Assembly: GCF_963678635.1 (NCBI RefSeq)
Contig: NC_087066.1
Span: 28,091,301 to 28,155,300, forward strand
Source: Symsagittifera roscoffensis
Lineage: Eukaryota; Xenacoelomorpha; Acoela; Convolutidae
Direction of reading: 5' to 3'
DNA length: 64,000 nucleotides
Within the stretch, counting starts at the first letter, position 1. Every line of letters begins with the position of its first letter. The notes under the pieces were generated by a model. The model was not told the origin of the DNA. It saw nothing but the letters and a program-made list of their open reading frames with translations, and ran no database searches. The translations under genes and the position numbers were made by a program. Shown here one piece after another: positions 58,527 through 64,000 of the stretch.

Positions 58527-58814
58527 TTTTTGTCACTGAAAAGCATATTTAGAGCTAGGATATCTGAGGAAATGTCAGACAAAACATACAACTTAATCAA
58601 AATTGACAAAAAACACTATCTAATCATCAATTGATCTTCCAGTACAATTTCAGGAAATCACAGAAAACTTGTGTAGTTTCTGCTTTCATCAAAATTTCCG
58701 TAAATTGAACAAAATTAAAAACAAGAATGTATATTTAGTTGAAAACATTACCCTTAATTTCCGAATTTTTGAATTTAATTGGTTTTTTTCAATTTTGTTT
58801 CAAATAAATTTAAG

Positions 58815-59024
58815 GTTTTAATTGGCTTCCCAAAAGCTAATCAGACTCTAAATAGGGGAAAACTTTTTTTGGTGACTACAATATATTTTGAAAATGATGC
58901 AACAATTCAAGTTTCTTTGTTTATTTCAGTAAAAAGTATGTTTCTACCAAAAGCGTTTTCAATGTCTGAAATTGACATTTATCAGATTTTAAGGTTGAAC
59001 TTCTACAAAAAACTAAAAAACTGA
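58815..59024 (+). CDS. unidentified Polinton exon or ORF
   Basis: Open frame after an acceptor-like AAATTTAAG|, giving VLIGFPKANQTLNRGKLFLV and later SMSEIDIYQILRLNFYKKLK to a stop. It may be the C-terminal exon of the preceding ORF: a GTATGT donor lies near 58489, but its phase does not match. Could also be an independent small gene starting at an in-frame ATG. Not recognised. Confidence 0.38.
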   Translation, partial: VLIGFPKANQTLNRGKLFLVTTIYFENDATIQVSLFISVKSMFLPKAFSMSEIDIYQILRLNFYKKLKN

Positions 59025-59171
59025 TGGAAAGATGAGGTTGATGGTATGAATTTCCCAAAAGTTCAATGATTGAAAAACAAGTGGTTAATAAATTTGCTGT
59101 TTTTATTCACTTTTAACCATTTTTTTAGACTATTCAACTCCTTGTATCTAAATAATTTGGACTTTCCTGAG

Positions 59172-59369
59172 ATGCCGTCACTGAATCGAAATGAAAAAGT
59201 TGCATGTCTTGAATGTGGCAGAGAAAATACTCGCTTACACGCATCAAGACATCGTAAGCACCGTGGTGTTTTAAAGTGTTCCAATTGTAACTTTTATACT
59301 TATAGCAGCAAAGAACTCACTCATCATTTCAAGAAGAAGCATTCTTCTTTCCAACCTAATGTTAAATAA
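59172..59369 (+). CDS. stand-alone two-zinc-finger protein, 65 residues
   Basis: ATG (59172) in the context GAGATGCC; the frame is open further upstream but only this ATG directly precedes the conserved part. Finger 1: CLECGRENTRLHASRHRKH (C-x2-C … H-x2-H or H-x3-H). Finger 2: CSNCNFYTYSSKE, followed by LTHHFKKKH (C-x2-C-x12-H-x4-H). The layout, a short basic first finger, a G-L-K linker and a C-x2-C second finger with an aromatic run, is that of the N-terminal zinc-finger module of Polinton DNA polymerases (family knowledge). Here it is a separate gene 7 kb from the polymerase and on the other strand. No stops or frameshifts. It could be a DNA-binding regulator of the element. Confidence 0.68.
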   Translation: MPSLNRNEKVACLECGRENTRLHASRHRKHRGVLKCSNCNFYTYSSKELTHHFKKKHSSFQPNVK

Positions 59370-61380
59370 TGTGCTCAGCAGCCTTCAAACTGATTTCAAG
59401 AGAAGGTTAAAATAATTTTTTTCCATTGAAATCTTAGAAATTATGAATTTTGTTATTTTTTTTGAATCTGAAAAACACTTGTGATAAATTTACAAAATTA
59501 CAGTAAATTCATAGGTTTTTCATCACAATTCTTGATCTGTCATTTTTAATTCAAAATATCTGATTGATGATAAAACCAGCAACAACCGAGTTCAATTTGT
59601 CGTGAATTTTTCAATGGAAATAGATCCGAAAAATCTTTAATCTACAGTAGGTTTGTGGAGATTTTGTTGCAATAAATTTGAAGTAAAAGTGCATGATATG
59701 CGCTAATGAGTGGTTAAGTATTTCTTAAACAATTGTCAAAAAAACTGGATATTTATAAGACCTCGACTAATTGAAAGGCTTTGTGTAGTTACCATTTTAA
59801 AGTTTTTCTTATTTAGTGCTTGTAAAAGTATTCATAGAGTAGTGAGTCGTTAAGCAGATAATGGAGGCTGATTTATTAAGAGTTATGGTGTACTACTGGT
59901 GGTTAAAAGAAATTGATAACTTTGATGTCCTTTTTTAGGTCGATTTTCCAAGAAGCGTTCTTTTAGAAGTATTTGGATATAGCAGTTATTAGGAACCAGC
60001 TTACTTTGTGCATTTCTACTTCCAAAGGTTTTCAGCTTATAACCATTAGAGCTGCTCTTAATTTGTTCTAAAAGCTCAACTTAAAAGTACACCTTTATAT
60101 TCTTAATATTTCCATGTGCTTTTGAATGATTTAACTAGCACCAATTCGTCCTGACTTGAACATTTTTGAAAAGTTTTTTGCAAAACTAAGAATTAAATGC
60201 GATTTACTAATTATTTTGCAAGAAAAGTTAAAATTAATGATCTCAAAAATTGTATTTTTTTCTTAGATAGTTCACTGTAGCAACTGAATAAAGGAAGCTA
60301 GAGAAAAGCATGTAAAGGAGTATTCAGACGTTATCAGTTCTAATTTTATCTCTGCCAGCAAATTGTTTACTCAATTGATACTATTTTCCTCCCTAATTCC
60401 CCAGTTCTGATAAAAATTATTTGCAAAGTGAGTTCAGTAGTGGAAACATGTATATTGAAAATAAGAACAACCTTTAATCATAGAACATTTCTACAGAAAA
60501 ATCATGAAAACTAAGTTGTAAAACCAACAGAGAAAAAAATCATCTGTTATAAGGAAAATTTTGTTGAATTTCATCCAATATCTGATAAACCTTAAGAAAA
60601 AATTGTCTCATTTTCAGTCAATTTTTGCATTTGTGTACAAATTTGGGTTAATCATTGAGAAAAAACTTTTAAAGCTTTTTTCAAAAAAAGCATCTTGGCA
60701 ACTAACCTTTTGGTGAAAAGCACGGAGAATGATGATGGAATTTGGATGTTGTAGTCCCTCTATTGAAAGAACTAACGATAAATAGATAAATTTAAGAAAT
60801 TTGTAACCAACTTCTAGTAAGTTGTATTATCTTCTTAAAAGTTTACTCTGAGAAAGATAGAAAAATTATTATACAAAATATCAGACACAAAAATCTTTAC
60901 TAAATCTTTCACAGTGTAAACTTCTACCGTGGCAGAGCAATTGATAAAATTGGAAGATAATTTTTTTAATGAAATTTCGGAAATTTCAAAGATTTTTTTA
61001 AGAATAAAGAAAACGTGATAAAAAAGAACTGAAATTAATCTTAGCAAGAATTGTGACAGAATAAATGAACAAGTTGAGGTAAAATTGAGAACTAGATAAA
61101 AACATCTGATTGGTCGAAACGTAAAAAAGTTTGTATATATTTATCTTAGTTCCCATGAAAAGTTCATGCAGTTCTGATTGGATGTATTTCAATTTTAATA
61201 AAAGTTTAAAACTTTAATCTTTCAAGAAAGTAATTCAAACTCCATTAACCCTGTGGGGAACTGCTAATTTGCATCTGTCATTTGATTGTGGGATATTTAA
61301 CATGTCAAAGATAATCGCCTCTTGTCAATTTTCTACAGATAACTCCACAGTTTTCCACAAATAAAAAAATTAATTCTTTG
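59370..61380. other. silent right arm of Polinton copy 3
   Basis: AT-rich, with no convincing gene. Short minus frames at 60835-61047 and 60998-61192 have no ATG context or motif that supports them. Full Polintons usually carry the integrase near this end; no integrase-like sequence was recognised. Confidence 0.45.
61100..61190. promoter_or_regulatory. CTGATTGG pair with TATA-like run, right arm of Polinton copy 3
   Basis: ATCTGATTGGTCGAAACG (61105) and GTTCTGATTGGATG (61171) flank GTATATATTTATC (61133). The box wording equals that upstream of ORF X and ORF Y. No intact gene now lies next to it, so it may be the relic promoter of a lost gene. Confidence 0.4.
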
Positions 61381-61384
61381 ATTT

Positions 61385-61779
61385 ATTAGTTTATGGACCC
61401 ATACTCTAGATCGATACTTAATTTTATCGAAACTTACCATCTGAAACTTACCATCCAGAAAAAGTTTTTTCTATCGGTTTCTCAAGACAAAAAAAAAATT
61501 GCGAGTGAAACTTAAAAAATTATCAAAAAACTTTTTCGAAACTTACCATCTGAATCTTATCATATTTTTTTTAAAAATTTTTCAAGATGAAAAAGTTTTT
61601 CAAGATAAAAATGTATTCGCAATTAAAACTTAGAAAATTTTTAAATTATTTTCTGAAACTTACCATCTGAAACTCTGAAACTTACCATACCAAAGTTTTG
61701 TATGACAAGATAGTCCTTACATATCACAAATCGTAGAAGTTGGCTAAGAAACGCAAGTATCGGCGTAATCGGACGCCAA
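61385..61779. repeat. subterminal GAAACTTACCAT iterons
   Basis: The word GAAACTTACCATCTGAA, or close variants, recurs at about 61432, 61444, 61540, 61659 and 61679, just inside the right terminal repeat. Within the terminal repeat it occurs again near 61792. The left arm has the inverse (AGATGGTAAGATGGTAAGTTTC) only at the inner edge of its terminal repeat. Confidence 0.6.
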
Positions 61780-62132
61780 AAAATTTTTTCTGAAACTTAC
61801 CATCTAACCATCTGAAACTATGACCAATCTTAATACACTGGAATATCTATTTCCACGTAATACAACAATAAAATTTACCCATGAGGTAGAGCGCGCCAAA
61901 AATTTTACGAAAAAAAATAGACATTTCCACAGAAAATACCGTTTTTCTTACCGTTCTCTTACCATCACTCAAACCATGAAACCTTACCAATCCTATTCCC
62001 TATCCAAATACATTAGGAAATCTATTTTATATGTTAATACATAAGGTGCGTACCGGATACTCTATAGCCTATATTAATACATGGGGGTCCGCTCCCCCCC
62101 CCCCTGGCTGAACTGCCCCGACATATAGTACT
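61780..62132. repeat. Polinton copy 3 right terminal inverted repeat
   Basis: Inverse of 48949-49310. Contains a C run of about 13-14 near 62087-62104, where the left repeat has a broken G run, and ends CTGCCCCGACATATAGTACT. Confidence 0.9.
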
Positions 62133-62138
62133 ATTGTC
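62133..62138. repeat. 6-bp target-site duplication, right
   Basis: ATTGTC, the perfect partner of 48943-48948. Confidence 0.93.
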
Positions 62139-62199
62139 CAAATACTATTCTGCAAACGGCGCAAAAAATTGTGAACGGCTTCTTGTTTCAAAATTAGAA

Positions 62200-62590
62200 T
62201 TTAACTTTTAGATTTCCAGCGGAATGAAGAGTTTACCTGTTGATCCAGTTTTCTCAAGTTGGGTTAATGTTATCAAAAAAGCGCCATTCTTAAGTTTTTT
62301 TAAAAATACAAAAAAGTTTAAGGGCATCTACTTTTTTTAAATTCGAAATTTGAGATTTTTTTCAACAAAGTTAGTGTTTTTTTATCTTTTTCATTGTTTT
62401 CCAATCTTCGTTTGGCTATGTTTGATACAAAAAAAACAGTAAGAAAACTAAACGTTTTCAATTTAAAAAGTTTTTATCAGCACAACACACTCATTCTCAC
62501 TTTTATCAGCGAAACTAGACTAAAACTGAAAAAAAGTAGAGCATTTCAAATATTATTTGAATCACGACTGAAATGCTTTTAATGTTCAAT
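62200..62590. repeat. dispersed repeat family D, copy 2
   Basis: Related to 35656-36470 and 63230-63760 ('gtttacctgttgatccagttttctcaag', 'atcaaaaaagcgccattc'). The short frame at 62394-62582 is not conserved in the other copies. Confidence 0.5.
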
Positions 62591-63229
62591 ATTACTCGGC
62601 TCTGATGTTCAGATGATTATTTGTGAACCTGATTTTGCGTGCAAATAAAAAAAGTCCAAGGAAAAAACTCTTTCCCACTTTTGGTGGTCGGAAAAAACTA
62701 CATGAAGTTATTGAAAAAACTCTTTCGCGTTCATTAAAACTTGAAATATTATAATGGGTGAGATTTTTCGAGTTGTTTATATTTTTTCATATTGCAATGA
62801 AACATTCAAAAAAACATCGATGTTTATAAAAAATTGAATGATTTTGTGGTCTGACTTGTACAACCTTATTCGACTATCATGGAATAATTTTTCCATGAAG
62901 TAAGTGACTTTCTTTTTTTAAAAAATGGCCTTGAAAACTGTTTACAACTAAACTTTTATAATGACAAAAGAATTTTTGACTCACTGTCCGAATAACTTCT
63001 CAAGTTTATTGATCAAACTGGTTAGAAGTCGCGGTGTATGATAAAAAAAACTTGCAAAAACTAAAGCGTAGCTTTTATATCCAAAAATGTTTTCGACTGT
63101 AAGGAAAGTTTTGCATATTGATCAGAGTTTCTCTATAAGGTTTAGTTTTTCGGAGAGAGTGTTCGGGAGTGTTTGAGTTTTTTTTTGAGCGAACTAATAA
63201 TAATTTTCTTGTCATTGGCTGTTTATTTT
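62591..63229. other. gene-free stretch
   Basis: AT-rich; nothing recognisable. Confidence 0.35.
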
Positions 63230-63760
63230 GGTTTAAAAGTGATTTTTTTATTTTTCAGGAAAAAGTCTTAAAGTTGGTTCTGTTTCAATTATGAGTTTGC
63301 ATGGTTTGATTTTTGATTTTTTTTCATGTTTGGTCCATTTTTTTTTGTTAAATTAACGGCAAACTACACTTCTTATCAGCAAAAACGTGAAGTTCCTGAA
63401 CAACATGACCGACTTCTGTTTTGAGAAAGGATTTGAATGATCAAATTTCCCAGCGGACTTAAAAGTTTACCAATTGATTTAACTTTCTTAAATTGGGTTA
63501 ATTATCAAAAAAAGCACCAATCACATATTTTTCCTCAAATTCAAATAACTCTATGAGCGTATTTTTTTCATCAGAGTTTGAAAATTGAAGTTTCTTCAAA
63601 AAACAATTCCATATTTCATCTGAATTAGTTACCATTGAATTTTTTTCTAATTGTCTGTTGGCTCTCTTCATCTGGTGGCGATTTTGCTATTTGCCCTCAC
63701 CATTACCCACTTTATTTCGCGAAAAGATAAAAGTTAGTTTTTTTCCATTTTTTCCAAGCT
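63230..63760. repeat. dispersed repeat family D, copy 3
   Basis: Same family, with 'gtttgatttttgatttt', 'atcaaatttcccagcgg' and 'ttgggttaattatcaaaaaaagcacc' as landmarks. The tail to 64000 shows no gene. Confidence 0.5.
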
Positions 63761-64000
63761 TGAAACAATTCTAGAGTCCCAGTTTACTTTTTTTAGTTGA
63801 TGCCTACTTCTAATCGAAAAAAAAAGTGAATTGTGAAAACTGTGCAAAAATGTATGCTCGCTAGCACGCAGCTCGACATCAAAAGAGATGTACTAATTAA
63901 ATTATTAATTGCCCTGATTGTAGGTACTTCAATTACAATCAACAAAAAAACGAACTATCATATTATTAAGAAGCATGCTTCAACAACTTCCAAGCAGTCG

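Larger units (their letters stand above)
48949..62132. mobile_element. Polinton (Maverick) copy 3, both ends present, 13.2 kb
   Basis: Termini AGTAGTGTATGTTGGGGCAG (left) and the inverse of AGTACTATATGTCGGGGCAG (right) lie inside a perfect ATTGTC duplication. The inverted repeats are about 350 bp. Inside, left to right: decayed DNA polymerase B (minus); ORF X and ORF Y (plus); a minisatellite; a silent AT-rich stretch; unidentified ORFs on minus (57.16-57.72 kb) and plus (57.93-59.02 kb); a zinc-finger ORF; and a silent right arm. I could not recognise the integrase, ATPase, protease or capsid genes that full Polintons carry. At about 13 kb it is shorter than the usual 15-20 kb. It looks like a non-autonomous derivative that moved using proteins from elsewhere. 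Confidence 0.93.

Noticed and set aside
59370-61380. Search for a retroviral-type integrase near the right end of Polinton copy 3
   Set aside because: No frame with a zinc-binding HHCC or DDE-like arrangement was recognised; short frames there have no supporting features.

Overview
This 64 kb window reads as nuclear DNA of an AT-rich invertebrate animal. It has spliceosomal exon/intron borders, one exon homologous to the giant metazoan E3 ligase RNF213 (mysterin), several Polinton (Maverick) elements of the protein-primed DNA polymerase B type, a non-LTR retrotransposon fragment and long complex satellite arrays. I cannot name the species. The Polinton polymerase layout (N-terminal zinc fingers, exonuclease, then palm with a YPYSM-type motif A and a DTDS motif C) is the kind common in cnidarians and other aquatic invertebrates, but such elements are widespread. 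No bacterial features were seen: no operons, rRNA or tRNA genes, and no CRISPR.

Layout. 1-1.3 kb: an RNF213-like exon that stops at a splice donor just before the expected AAA+ Walker A site. 1.3-2.9 kb: unique or low-copy DNA with a foldback hairpin. 2.9-7.0 kb: satellite I, a dimeric higher-order repeat with units of about 355 bp. 7.0-12.1 kb, and again near 17.3, 19.8, 23.3 and 27.3 kb: satellite II, with units of about 345 bp. 12.1-23.2 kb: duplicated non-coding blocks (here called X and Y) and a (TACA)n microsatellite of about 640 bp. 24.67-27.33 kb and 28.50-35.66 kb: two Polinton left ends that enter satellite II at the same base. 35.7-40.5 kb: dispersed repeats, including a 1.4 kb region rich in GCGGATTCCGC palindromes. 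40.6-47.6 kb: candidate exons of an unidentified host gene, carrying a hAT-type MITE with an 8-bp target duplication, a 5'-truncated non-LTR insertion and four copies of a palindrome-bearing repeat. 48.95-62.13 kb: a structurally complete Polinton. 62.1-64.0 kb: further copies of a dispersed repeat.

The strongest result is the complete Polinton (copy 3), 48949-62132. It has terminal inverted repeats of about 350 bp and a perfect 6-bp target duplication, ATTGTC, on both sides. Its polymerase gene is decayed and lacks the palm motif A/B region. I found no recognisable integrase, packaging ATPase, protease or capsid gene. Instead it carries unfamiliar cargo: two small proteins also present in copy 2 (ORF X and ORF Y), a set of ORFs near the right end that I do not recognise, and a stand-alone two-zinc-finger protein built like the polymerase's own N-terminal zinc-finger module. 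CTGATTGG/CCAATCAG (CCAAT-box) clusters lie in the gaps between the divergent genes and are retained in both copies.

The three Polinton copies carry different polymerase deletions: copy 1 has only palm and C-terminus, copy 2 lacks the exonuclease core and copy 3 lacks the palm. None is likely to be autonomous, so mobility of copy 3 would have needed proteins from elsewhere.
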